Assembly (NCBI GenBank): GCA_037903355.1
Contig: JBAJFE010000004.1
Span: 3,224,001-3,288,000 of the forward strand
Origin: Trichuris trichiura
Taxonomy: Eukaryota; Nematoda; Enoplea; Trichinellida; Trichuridae
Reading direction: 5' to 3'
DNA length: 64,000 nt
Position numbers and translations under genes: made by a program. The notes beneath the pieces were generated by a model, which ran no database searches, was not told where the DNA came from, and saw only the letters and a list, made by a program, of their open reading frames with translations. This document shows positions 32,303 through 44,300 of this stretch, in pieces. Every line of letters begins with the position of its first letter. The first letter of the stretch is position 1.

Positions 32303-35027
32303 ATGAGCAAAGGAAGCGGCGAGTTGACTGAATTGAATGACTTGGTGAGCCGGGTAGAGCGTCTTTCTAACGCGGTAGGCGATGCCAAAGCGCCAAACCT
32401 ACCCATTGGCGGTATGTCGGCTGTACTTGACTTAAGCAACAAACTGTGGAGGGAAACAGCCGGTGCAGACATAGACGACGCGTCAAAGCAACGATCGGCT
32501 CTTTTGCTTGAAGCTGAGGGTACCCCGATCCCTCTATTGCCTGATACCCTTTTGGAAGCCCGCCAACCCGCTGAAGAGACCGTTAGGCAGTCGGCTGTCC
32601 CTCCAAATGACAATACGGCTTTTCTAGCTAATAGACGCAAAGACTTGATTGTTCAAGCAGTCGATGACGCCCTGAGCAATGTGCTATACTTTGATTATAA
32701 CACTTACATAGCCGGTCGAATGGAGAAATGGCGTCAGATGGATCAGAAATTTCAGAGTTTAGCTCCACCGGATGGTTTCTTCGAAACGGTAGAGAAGACT
32801 TCGGGTGACCAAGAATTTACCGGAGGGCTCATTGAGGTTGCTAGTTCCGGCGCAATGTCCGACCTTAAAATGGCATTCGCCAACGAGATAAGTAGCTATG
32901 TGGATTTTAAGTTGTTGGGCGGTGGTTATTTTAATCTTTTGTCCGCTATGCAACAACTTACCGCCAATTCAAAAGACCAAATTGTCAACAAGCTTTGGAC
33001 GTACGTCTCCTTGCTGTCGAACGTGGTTAAACGACTGCCTAACGTGTCGCCTGTGAACAAAGATTCTTCCGAATATCGCTTAAGCTTTTGCTCCGTCGTT
33101 CAAAGTCACTTGGAGTTGGTATATGCAGATTATATGTCTCATGTAGTTTCGGAACGTCTTGAAGTTGCTAAACTTGGCGGTATGCCAGGAATCTGCTCGC
33201 TGGTGCACGCTTATTTAAACGTCATTATGCCTGTGCCATATCCCGGATACGAAGACGTGCTTATACACGGACATCCCGTTTGGGCAGTGATCTATTGTTG
33301 CCTTCGATGCGGTGATCGCGAAGCAGCAATTTCTGCAGCGAATGATGCTGGTCCCGCTTTGGCCGACTTCAAAGAAGTGCTGAAAGAATTCCCGGATGAA
33401 AACTTGACTCATCTCGGCGGGGAAACCGTACTGAAACTTCGTTTGATTTATCAGCGCACCGTTCGCCTGTCAAGCGATCCCTATAAGCGAGCTGTATACT
33501 GTTCAATTGTTCCTTGTGACCCTGAGATGTTGCAAGTTTTGGCAGAGACGATTGAAGACTGGATATGGGTGCATATTCGGCAAGCTATTATGTCAGAACA
33601 TATGGCTATGACGTCAGAATTGGGAGATCGATCCGCAATAGGTTCCGACCGTCCGTACGTCGGTCTTGAGCACTTGCAGAAAACAGTTAGCGAAACTTAC
33701 GGAGAATCCTATTTCGACAAAGGATCAACGGTAATAATTTACTTCAGCGCTCTTTGGCTTTCCGGCCAATTCGAACTAGCCATTGAATACCTCTCCCGCC
33801 ATAGCAGCAAATTGTTTGTTCAAGCAGTTCACGTAGCAATTGTTGTTTACGACTTGGGTTTATTGACGACAAATTCAAATTACGTCAGTCCTTTAATTAC
33901 CGTCGACGCGGAGCGGTCGGAGAAGCGGCTAAATCTTGTTCAACTGATCCTGCGTTACTGTAACGACTTTCGAACGACGAACACTCGCCAAGCGCTTGAC
34001 TATTACTACTTGTTGCGAGACTTTAAGTATTTCGATGGATCCGATGTATTTTCGGCAATGTTTACGCGGTTGGCGTTGGAGACGAAAGAGTATTCGGCTT
34101 TGTTGGGTCAAGTGAAACCCGACGGTACTGTAGCACCCGGTTTGGCAGCCAAGTACAACTTTAACGAAAAAAAGTTGATACAAAAGGTAGCTGAAGAGTC
34201 TCTGAAAAAAGGCGACGAACTGCTGGCCGTCCAACTGTACGACCTAGCCGGCGAATATCAGCAAGTTGCGAACACCCTCGCCGATGCCATTGCAACCACC
34301 TTGTTGGGGCGACCCGAAGGTCGAAAGTCGGTGACCAAATCGGAAATAGGCATCTTAGCGTCGTCTATATACACGAGGTTTCTTATTGCAACCTGAAAAT
34401 CGTTAACGGTATCTACACTCCTTTTTGCAGGTATTTAAAAATGCCCAACCAGATTAGCGCTCAATCGATGGGTCTGCTCAAATGCATGCTTGACGTTATG
34501 GACTATTTTGAGTCTTTTGAGCAAAAGAGATATAACAACGCGTTCGTGGTAAGCGTCTGCCCGCTCGTCTGTTGACCTAACTTTTGCGTTGCGTTTTAGT
34601 TAATGCGCAGTTTAAAATTTGTGCCGCTGTCCAGGGACGAGTTGAGCGCGGCTTTGCGATCCTTCGCGGTCGTGCCGGATGAGGTAACGATGTCAACCTT
34701 TTGCAATCTCCAGTTCGTGGAAACCTCTCTCGCTATTTCAAGGTTCGCATACTTTTGAACGACATGCTTATTTCGTTGATGAAGATGCTGGTCGAAGAAT
34801 TCAGATTGCTACAGGACAGACAGGAAGGCTTTAGTGGCGCTAAGGTACAGTTCGAGACTTGACTTTCTTCTTCGCTGATTTATCATGGAAAACATTTGCG
34901 TTTTTAGTCCGGTCGAGAGGTGAAAGAGATTGCAAAGGTGCTAGTACAGTATGCCGGTTCCATTCCACACCGTCTTTCGTCCGACGCTATAAGCTGTCTC
35001 GTGCAGTTGCAAGTGAGCATGATATAA
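32303..35027 (+). CDS. NUP93: Nuclear pore protein Nup93/Nic96
   Basis: A structural scaffold nucleoporin of the inner ring of the nuclear pore, which partners Nup205/188 and Nup155. Five exons (32303-34377, 34431-34548, 34600-34683, 34743-34844, 34908-35027) join in frame to 832 aa, close to the roughly 820 aa of animal NUP93. The N-terminus is coiled-coil-like and the rest is helical. The long first exon holds characteristic Nic96 segments such as PSGRM-like linker sequence, HPVWAVIYCCLRCGDREAA and SALWLSGQFELAIEYL. The 3' exons encode the conserved ending RSLKFVPLSRDE ... LVQYAGSIPHRLS. I chose the ATG at 32303 (AACCATGA context, MSKGSGELTELND) over an upstream in-frame ATG at 32279. Introns are 51-63 nt. 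Confidence 0.92.
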
Positions 35028-36578
35028 TGTCCAGCCTGGCAGAAAACTTGCGTTGGACAAGTTTTAACAAACAGTATTGCCAAGCTCGGTCAGATCATTG
35101 TCTGCATAAATTGGCTTAATAAAATGAATTAAAAATTTTCGCATTATAAAGGCAAGCCTAATTAAACCTGTTCGCCTTGTCAGCGTCTGACATCCAATAA
35201 AACCGCTGTGTAAAGGCTGTTTCGTTATTCGTCGAAACGACGTAGAATGTACCTGCACATCATACTTTGACTACTGTATGGTCTGCGTGTGACGAGTACG
35301 TGTCTCGCACGGTAGTGCGTGGGCGGCTGGTTGAGATAGTTTGAGGCATTAAACTCTCGAACTTTTCAAAGAGTTGCGCCTTTTCATGTTCGGACATTTG
35401 AACTTCCGCCATATTATACAGTCCTCTTCTGAAATTTGGAGCGGCACCAATAAGAAAAAGCTTAAAATTTATACTGTAGTGGGCGCAACTACCCTTGTTA
35501 CTTAATTATCAAAAAATAATACCACACAACATACACCTATCTTTCCAGTAGCGGTACTGTAATTTGTTCTCTTCCGACTTGCGTACGAAGTGAACTGGTT
35601 GTGTAAAGTTCTTACGATTCTGCTAAAATGTTCAGTATACTCTTATTCTGGATTTTTTTGCGACAAGTTCACCATTCAACAATAGAGCAGATTTTTTGTT
35701 CTTGCGAAAACGCATAAGCTTTAAAAATAACGCGACTTTCAATCGTGATGGTTATCTGTTTCAAGCGGGGTAAAACATCGCGTTTAAATATCCCTTAAAT
35801 AATTTGAAAATGTGATTCCAATTGCTTCTCGCCAAATGGGCCTTGAATACTACTAATACTGTAGCTGCATTTGTTTAAACCGTTCCCGCCAAGATTGTTT
35901 ACGGTAGAAATCAATCCGATTTGCTAAAATTTATTTCCGTGCTCAGTGCTGATTACAATTGGTTTGTTTTACTTTTCGATTTTGTTTACGATTCTGTTAC
36001 TTATTGCGTATTCCATTTTTTGAATAGAGAGTGTTTGAACGGCATGACCATTTTAGCCGATTTTTAAGGAAAAATAAAAATTGATGCGCACGGACGAATA
36101 AGCCTACAATTTTTTAAATGTAACAGTCCACGACTGTGCCCCGTCTGCTCTTTCAAAGAAATTTTTGGAAATGCAGGTTTGGTGTACTGTAGTTACGTCT
36201 GAATTGCGTGTTGGAAAAAAACTTGTATGTGACTGGCATGCATAATCGCTGGGCATGAGGTTGATCAAGCGGCTGAACAAGCATATACTCTACATTTAGG
36301 GTACTATGTCGTAACAAAAGTTATGTGTAGCCCAGTTGTACAGATGGATATTAAGCACGTGAACTTCAAGCGTTGAATAGCTTTTATAGCCAATCTGTTT
36401 TTTACGCATAAGTTTAAAATGAGACTTGCTTCACTTTGTTTGCCCGTTTGAAAACTGTTTGTCGCAATTTATTGTCTAAATTCTAACCTGACCACAGGTA
36501 CTGTAGATTGTCGTGGGAAAAATATCTAGTATTTCGCCAGGTAGTTTGTAATCAATTTTACCTATCCCAAATTGAATA
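35028..36578. other. Intergenic region between NUP93 and NUDT1
   Basis: About 1.5 kb of AT-rich spacer on the plus-strand side of two codirectional genes. No coding frame, RNA gene or repeat was recognised. Confidence 0.45.
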
Positions 36579-37152
36579 ATGTCCAAGACGTATCGTCTTT
36601 ACTCTCTTGTTATGGTCAGACTGCAAGAACAAGTGTTGCTTGGACTGAAGAAAAAAGGCTTTGGCAAAGGCAAGTGGAATGGATTTGGTGGCAAAGTTGA
36701 ACCCGGCGAGACGATGGAGCAAACCGCGCGAAGGTTAGCGTTATTTTTAACTTGTCTTAATGAATATCAATCTTTTGTGCAGAGAACTTTTTGAAGAATG
36801 CGGCTTGAAATGCTCTTCCTTGACAAAGCTTGGAATTATTCGCTTTGAATTTCAAAACAATCCCGTCATGATGGAAGTGCACGTGTTTTGGACGAGCGAC
36901 ATTTCCGGTACTCCGTCCGAATCTGACGGTAAGCGTTTGGATCAAAATAGAGGGTCTACATAGCTACCACACCTATCGATAGAGATGAACCCGCGTTGGT
37001 TTGAACTGAAGAACGTGCCATTTCACCAAATGTGGCCAGACGACCAAATATGGTGGCCGTATTTTCTTCGGAATCAAAAATTTCAAGCCTATTTTTTGTA
37101 CGACCACCTCCAGGAGAAACTGATACGACATGAAATTACTGTTGACAGTTAG
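36579..37152 (+). CDS. NUDT1: Nudix hydrolase NUDT1 / MTH1 (8-oxo-dGTP diphosphatase)
   Basis: Hydrolyses oxidised purine nucleotides such as 8-oxo-dGTP to the monophosphate, keeping them out of DNA. Three exons (36579-36733, 36783-36928, 36983-37152) with introns of 49 and 54 nt give 156 aa, the normal MTH1 length. The Nudix box is complete once intron 1 is removed: GGKVEPGET ... [11 protein letters not shown], including the REx2EE metal ligands. An early [13 protein letters not shown] segment and the C-terminal [18 protein letters not shown] signature are the MTH1 substrate-pocket regions, with the conserved WPDD. The ATG at 36579 is the first in frame ([16 protein letters not shown]). The product is cytosolic, nuclear or mitochondrial by family. 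Confidence 0.94.
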
Positions 37153-40100
37153 CATGCTGCCTCACGCAAACAAGTACTTCAAGATATGTCTATACACTGT
37201 ATGCGGCACTAACTTGGAAATTTTCATATTTTTGCCTTCAATCCCCAAGCATAGCGAAAAAATAAATTACTGATGCTACTGCAAAGGACCGTAACATTCA
37301 TGTTACCTGATCATCATTTAGCTTGACAGTAAGAGGGGCAGCTTGCTTTTACTTGATGTTTTACTGTATTGGTTGTTCTTATCAATAAAGAGTGACGGTT
37401 GGTTGCGCGCGCTACACTACCATTAAAATCTTTCTGCTTAAATTCTTACATTCTTTAAAACTATTCTTTAATCCTATTCCGTTAGACTGTCCGTGCAATT
37501 TTGCGATTCTTCTGTTTACAGTAAGCCTCTTGCTTGGTTATGTTTATTTGCATACAGTAAAACGCTGATTTACTTTCCGGGTAAAACCACGTTCTTTACT
37601 TTAAGCGAAAAATAAATGAGCTGTGCTGTTGCGGCAAGTCGGTAACTGGGTGCTTTATTTTGCGTAGCTTTCTTGAAAAACGACCTGCTGACAGGGAGAC
37701 ATTTCAGAGTAATGAGCTATCAGTAATTCTAAAAGTCAATGTTTTTCGAACTGCCTTATTTTCCAATCCAGCGATAACGTAGCAACGCAGTTACCGCAGT
37801 CCATCGGAGCAACGCGATTGAAAGACCATCATGATGGAGTACTGTATTAATGTTACTTGCATACTTTTTATGTCCGAAAGGTTATAGCTTATCGAAAAAT
37901 TTTTAAAATGAACGAAGACATTTTATTTTTTATTAATTTAAAAACAATTTCTTTCCTGACGCTGCGCTCAGCGTGTAACAAGCGGTACAAGAGAAAGATT
38001 TCCTGTTATTTTCGTGAAATAATCTCATCGCGGGCGAAAGAAAATCAGTTTTCCCATTGACAAGCTTCTGCAATAGATAATACTGAATGGGATCGTTTCC
38101 GCGTCCACTATATCTCTTTTTTTGCATACATTAATCGTGGGAATAAAATTGGAGCGGCCACTTTAAAATGCATAACATTAAGTTTCAAAACTGATTTTCT
38201 TCAAGTCTCAGTGAACATAAAGGGACGAGCGCTCGGCGTCAGCGTCTCGTTGAACAAAGTAGGTAGGCCAACGCAATTTATCCTACGGCTAAATGTACCT
38301 GCGTTTCATGTAATATGCGGTGTTTTTCGAAAGTCTTTTCCCAGCTTATTTTGCAACATCAATCTTTTTGTTAGACTATTTAGTAGTGTATTTTGCAACA
38401 TGACGTCAAAACCTAAGCTTACAATCTAATTTGTAGTTTTACTGTCGTTGTAATAGCATCTCTTCGTTTGCAGTTGAAAAACTGCGCTCCCAACAATCGC
38501 CGGCAAAGCGTGTGATGTTCGTATTACTTTACGCTTTAATGTATTGCCGTCTTGCCTCTTTAGTCTCCGTCCGGCGCTCAATTTTTGCTGGTGCTTTTGG
38601 TATTGTTCGGCTAGCGGGTGCTAGTTCAATTATCATCGTTGTCGCTGCTCCTTTTGACGAGGAGCGGATTTCTGCCGATCAGAGTTGTTGTATTTGTGCG
38701 TATCCTTCGAGCTGCACTGGTTGCGCAATTGAAAACTTTGCCATCGATTGGAGCTTAGCAATTTCCGTTAGTGGAACGGCTCTTGAACGGCTGGCTCGAT
38801 CCACGTACCGCAAAGATTGATTTGGCCTGTTGCCGTTGTAACTGTCCGCCTATGGTTTCTCGAAGAATCTTCCACAGGACCGGTTCTCCTCATTGGAGCG
38901 TCGTTTGTTCATATCACTTAAGCTTTTAGTGACCCTCTGCGGCGCAAATTTTCCCTCCCTTGCTGTGTACTCAACGTAGGTACAACATGTATTTACCGTT
39001 CCATTGTAGCATATATTTTCCCTTATTTTTAGCGCTTGCTTACTCGTTGACCATGTCGCCGGCTATTCTTGATACGCAGAGGCTTGTCCAAATTAACCGT
39101 TTTCAGCAGACCAAATTTTGCTCCAACAAAGTATCGTAAGTGTTCTCATTTTCTAGCCGCCTTTATTCCGCCTGTAATTGCTTATTCCTTCTATGCACAA
39201 CGTCCCAAGATGATATTGATTGATTTTATCGCAAGCTCAACGGCAACTGATTAGCACTTTCTTATTCGATAATCATTTGTCTTCCGTAAAGTTAATTACA
39301 AAGTCTTTGCGAGTATCGGTGGTCATTTTGCTTACCTTTCAATTCTTGGCGACTCGTCGCTGTACATATTGTTCCTGCAGCCCTTTCCAAGCCTACTCTC
39401 TCTATCTTCTCATTAGCTTTTTGTCCTTAAGCGAAATTTTGCATAATGCGTTTCAGATTGTTTCGTTGGTCTATAAGTTTTGTTTTCCTAACTTCTGTGT
39501 GGTTTTTCAAAAAAGCGGCAGCTTAATGTAATCTTATTCCCCCCATTTTTTCAACCACCATTTGACAAGATGTTTACTTCAGCTTTTTCAGCGTAAACTT
39601 TCTTTACTGTTATTTGGCTTTTTTCTTAAGGTCAGTTCAACTTTTTGCGAACTATCGCAAGTCATGCGACAAAACAACAAGGCTTTTGTTTACCTAAAGT
39701 CTTACTCTCTCGCCCGTACGGAAGCCAACATTGTCGGCAGTCTTTTAAAGCTGCTTTTGCTACCACGCTTTGAAATGAACTATGCAAATTTTTTTCGGAT
39801 GAATAAGCCGACGTGTTGAAAACTATTTGTGCTTTGGTAGTCGAAAGGTGGCCTTTTTAAAATTTAGCTTCTTAAAAAATAGAAGCGCAATACGCTCGTA
39901 AAACCTACGGGACGCGTAAAGCCTTAATAGGAGCTCAAATTCGTTTCAGTTTTTTAGACATGCTTAGGCACTATGTGTGTTTTTTCTATTGCGTTTTAGT
40001 ATCGCTTTAAAATACTTCGGCTGCTGTTGAAGTTAGCTTCGCCTATTTGAAAAAATGAATGAAGCAAAGAATATTGTACTTATTAACATACCCGTAAGCA

Positions 40101-40525
40101 ACTTCCGCAAGGTTTGCGTTGCAACAGTGGCGGTTGCTGCTCTATTGGCTTGATTGATCGTCCGCTTGTGTTCGTTAAGCTTTGGCATTTCCGCTCATCC
40201 TTGTTTGCCGAAGAAACGTAGAAGGAGACGCTTGCAGAAGACGTAGGCTACTGTAATTTTAAATTTTTCGAGACGTAACGTACTGAGACAACAGCATACC
40301 GCTTAACGCGTGTCCCGATAAGAAGAAGCGCTTACGATGATGCATTAGTTTAAAAAAAAACACTCTTATCTTCTTCAGGTGTGCGCGCAGACAACTTTGG
40401 TGGTAACGATAAATGATATGCAGGTATAAAAATGAATAGCGTTGAAACGATTAAACTAATAGATACCAAAGCCGCTACGTGTAAAGATGCTTTTCTAAGA
40501 AGTAACAATTATTGCAAAAATAGCC
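37153..40525. other. Long stretch without an assigned gene
   Basis: Several open frames exist on the plus strand (38512-38820, 39220-39531, 39562-39819), and the stretch 38460-38830 is relatively GC-rich. They could be exons of an unrecognised gene, but no domain, signal peptide or consistent splice chain was found. No RNA gene or repeat was recognised. Confidence 0.35.
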
Positions 40526-40918
40526 ATGCGCAAGATGGGAAAAGACGATAACAATCACGCGATAAAGTCTCGGCCGAGTGACGTCATTCCGGACGCGTTG
40601 CCAATTTTGAATTTTCAAATTTTGAAAGCCTACGAAACGACCGCCGCGCCAAAGTTGAAAAGCGCGGATGTTTATGAAAAATGCACACCGTTGGCGCTCT
40701 ACGTGCGATACAAGAGTTCTTTTGAAATAACCGACATGGAAATTTATTTAACCATTTCCTTAATGTCGAAGCAAATGAAATGTTTGAAATTACCGTGTTT
40801 ACCACACGGACGGGGGCGGGCGAGTTTACGAAGCTTGTCAAGAGGGAATCTTGGCAATTTCGAGCGCCAAGCTACTTCGTTCCTACCATTATTACGCTAA
40901 GCGCGTGGGCTTTATTTT
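40526..40918 (+). CDS. Coding-like stretch, possibly a fragment of a seipin-like protein
   Basis: One frame opens at 40526 (MRKMGKDDNNHAIKSRPSD) and runs with hydrophobic/polar beta-like spacing (LYVRYKSSFEITDMEIYLT). Near 40775 the sense appears to move to another frame, NEMFEITVFTTRTGAGE ... ITLSAWALFSFG, which stops at 40918. The second piece has spacing reminiscent of the seipin luminal domain end (MF-x-VT ... YTR ... LLLFG), but similarity is weak and the upstream membrane segment was not found. A frame change without an obvious intron suggests a missed splice, a pseudogene or a wrong guess. Confidence 0.25.
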
Positions 40919-41387
40919 CCTTTGGCTAATTGTATACTTTTTAGTAATTGCTTAGGCAGATGTTTTCGACTCGAAATCGATTAGACTTAAAAAGGGCTGA
41001 CTCGCTTTTTGAACTATGATTACAGCTTCCGTAAGCTTTTAAACTTGATACATGATATACAGCGTATCCAAGTAAAACAGATTTGTTTGCATTGCTCATT
41101 TGCTTCCCATTTCTTCGGCGTTCGCTACTTTTATAGGGTCTCCGAGGGGGACAGTAATTGTAGATAGCCATACGCCTTCGCGAGATGACTTGCCTTTCTA
41201 AGCGCAACAGCTGTTTGTTTCCTGTTGTTGACTTTTCATTGAAATTGATGAGAAACAAAACGCCCCTCTTCGATTTGGCCAATCCATAAGCGAAGCCGGA
41301 ACGATGCCATCTTTGTCTATCGGTTGAATTTATGCAAATAATTGTCCGCCTAACTTTTTTTAAAAAATTATTATCGCGTTTCTTCAG

Positions 41388-44300
41388 GACAGCCAAATAT
41401 AGCTTGCTCACATTTTTTCCTCGATTTTTGTTCGAACAATTTCGCCGCTATGCCAACGTCTTCTTTTTGTTCATCGCTCTTTTGCAGGTGAGAAAATCGC
41501 AGCGGCTCGTCCGTCACGTTTTTTCTTTTTTGTTTTTTTTTTAAAGCAAATTCCCGACGTCTCACCGACCGGTCGCTACACCACCGCCGTGCCTTTGCTT
41601 TGCATTCTGTCCGTATCGGCGATCAAAGAAATAATCGAAGATTGGGTAAGCTGACGGCGACCTCTTAAACTGCGGCTAAATGAAAAGATGATCGTTTTTT
41701 TCTTGCTCCACAAAATTGAGTTATCCATTTGTTGTTTCATCGCGTACCATTCCGATCGATGCAATTCCATTAGTCGCCGGTTAGCGGATGACGTTTTTCC
41801 TTCTCATTTGCATTCATTGATTTTTTACGCGCTTACTTGTTTACCTTCTCGGTGACAACTTAGGCCGGGTGCGTAATTGCTTGACATGGAGAGCGTTCGT
41901 AAGAAAATGACAAAGTCCCATCGTCGGTTCTCCTTTTTTGGCACTTTCCGTTAATCCAAGTTTTTTTCAAATTTAGAAACGCCATCAAGCCGATAGAAAA
42001 ACGAATCATAGCAAAGTCCACGTGTTGAGATGCGGAAATTGGGTTGAAGAATATTGGCAAAACGTAAAGCTTTGCGCGGTTTAAAATTCGTCCGGCCATT
42101 TGGGTTTGTTGACTATTGTCAGATATGCGTTGGTGATCTAGTGAAAGTCGTCAGTGGCCAATTCCTGCCTGCCGACTTGGTGTTACTATGTTCTAGGTGT
42201 TAAGAGTTGTATTTTAAAAATATTTTTATGACAATTCCCTCTCGTCTAGCGAACCTCAGGCAATGGCCTATATAGAAACTTCAAATTTGGACGGTGAAAC
42301 TAATTTGAAGCTCAGAAAGGTAGCTTTCCTATGGTGCTCTATAGGCACACGCGCTAGAAGACGTTCAATGACGTAGGGCTCTACCAGAACTGCCGGTCTG
42401 CTCACTCACGAAGCGCTGTATCACTTTACCGGGACGGTCGAATGTGAAGCACCCCATAGGCGTCTATACGAGTTTACTGGCACCCTAAAACCTACTAACG
42501 ATCTTGCCGTACCGTTAGGGCCAGACCAGTTGCTTCTTCGGGGCGCCGTGCTGAAGAATACATTGTGGATTTTTGGTTTAGTCGTCTATACCGGTCACGA
42601 AACGAAATTAATGCTGAATTCCAATGTTGCCCCGTTGAAGCGGTGAGCAAATTTTCAACCATCTCTAAGCTGCACGCGTTTTTTGCTTAGCTCGAACGTG
42701 GATCGAGTTACGAACAATCAAATTTTAATGTTGTTCATTATGCTGATGGTCACTTCGCTGGTGAGCGCCATTGCCGCCCAGGTTTGGTCCAACTCCTATC
42801 AGGAGACTTCGTGGTATCTGGGCATGACTCGTAGGTGTTGTTCAAAGCGGATTGTCTATTGGCTGACGACGATTGTGCGTTGCAGAAATCCAGTCTACTC
42901 ATTTTGGTTACAATTTTTTAACTTTTATAATTTTGTACAACAATTTGATTCCCATAAGTTTGCAAGTAACTCTTGAGGTAGTGCGTTTCGTCCAAGCTAT
43001 ATTCATCAACTTGGTAAGTTCTAAGAAAAAGGCGACGCTGAGATGGCCACTTTTTCTCTGCAGGACTTGGAAATGTATCATGCCGAGACGGATACGCCGG
43101 CTGCGGCACGTACGTCAAATTTAAATGAGGAGTTGGGACAAGTAATATCTCTGTCTTGACGACTTATTTTTACGAGTGACCTATATTTGTAGGTTAAATA
43201 TATATTCACCGACAAAACAGGTACGCTGACGAAAAATGTGATGGTGTTCAAGCGTTGTTCCATCGCCGGTGTTACCTACGGAACGACCGAGGCGGACCGT
43301 TTCGACGATCCGAGTTTGCTGCGCAACTTGAGCAGTCGTCACGTAAAGCCTATTTTTTTCTAAAAACAAAATATATGTCTGTCGTTTAAATTTTTTAAAT
43401 TGCAGATTACCGCGCCAGTGATACGCGAATTTTTAATTATGATGGCTACGTGTCACACCGTTGTTCCTGAGAAGACGAGTGCCGAAGATGGCGAGTTGAC
43501 CTATCAAGCTTCTTCGCCAGGTTTGGAAACTTACTGCGAACGTTTGTTGAACTGCGCACTTGCCGTTTTTTAAAGATGAAGGCGCGCTCGTGCGCGGAGC
43601 CAAAGAATTAGATTTCGTCTTTCACACTAGAACGCCGGAATCAATTTGCATTTCCGTTGTAAGTATTGTTTTTCTGCCACTTTGCGCGCTCAGAGTAAGC
43701 AAACTAGCGCCGTTATAAAAATCGGGCATTCGGCGTTTACGCGAACTGACATTTGCTAATTGCTTGGTACCTGCGTACAGTTTGAATTTCATACTGTAAA
43801 GTAGTCCCTTTAGTCAACCGTAGCTTTTGTTTGCCGCCCAAAACTTGAATGGACCAAATGGCAAAGCAAAATTTGACTTTCAAACTCTTACCAAACGAAA
43901 TATTAATAATTATTAGTAGTTTTCTCTTTTAAAAAAATTAGCTTATAGCAAATTAATAAAATGGATTCAGCTTATTCGAAACGGGATTCGCTTGTCCGCT
44001 GCGATGTGGCAAAATTTTGCAACTCGTCAAGTATGCTTTAATTTTTAAAAAGGAATTGCTTGCAGCTGGGAAGGGACGAAAAGTACGACGTTTTGAACGT
44101 GCTCGACTTCACCAGCGATCGCAAGCGGATGTCCGTGATCGTTCGGGCTCCGAACGGCAAAATTAAACTTTACACAAAGGGAGCGGTAAATGGAATACTC
44201 GGTTGGCGAATTTGATTTATGCTAATTAGTTTATGCTTCCTTCAGGATACAGTTATCTACGAACGTTTAGCCGCCAATCAGCTTTATGGTGACATAACCT

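Noticed and set aside
40941..41411. 156-codon minus-strand frame beside the flippase
   Set aside because: No domain, and it overlaps the flippase exon on the other strand; a short RTI-like match to flippase N-termini is on the wrong strand and is coincidental.
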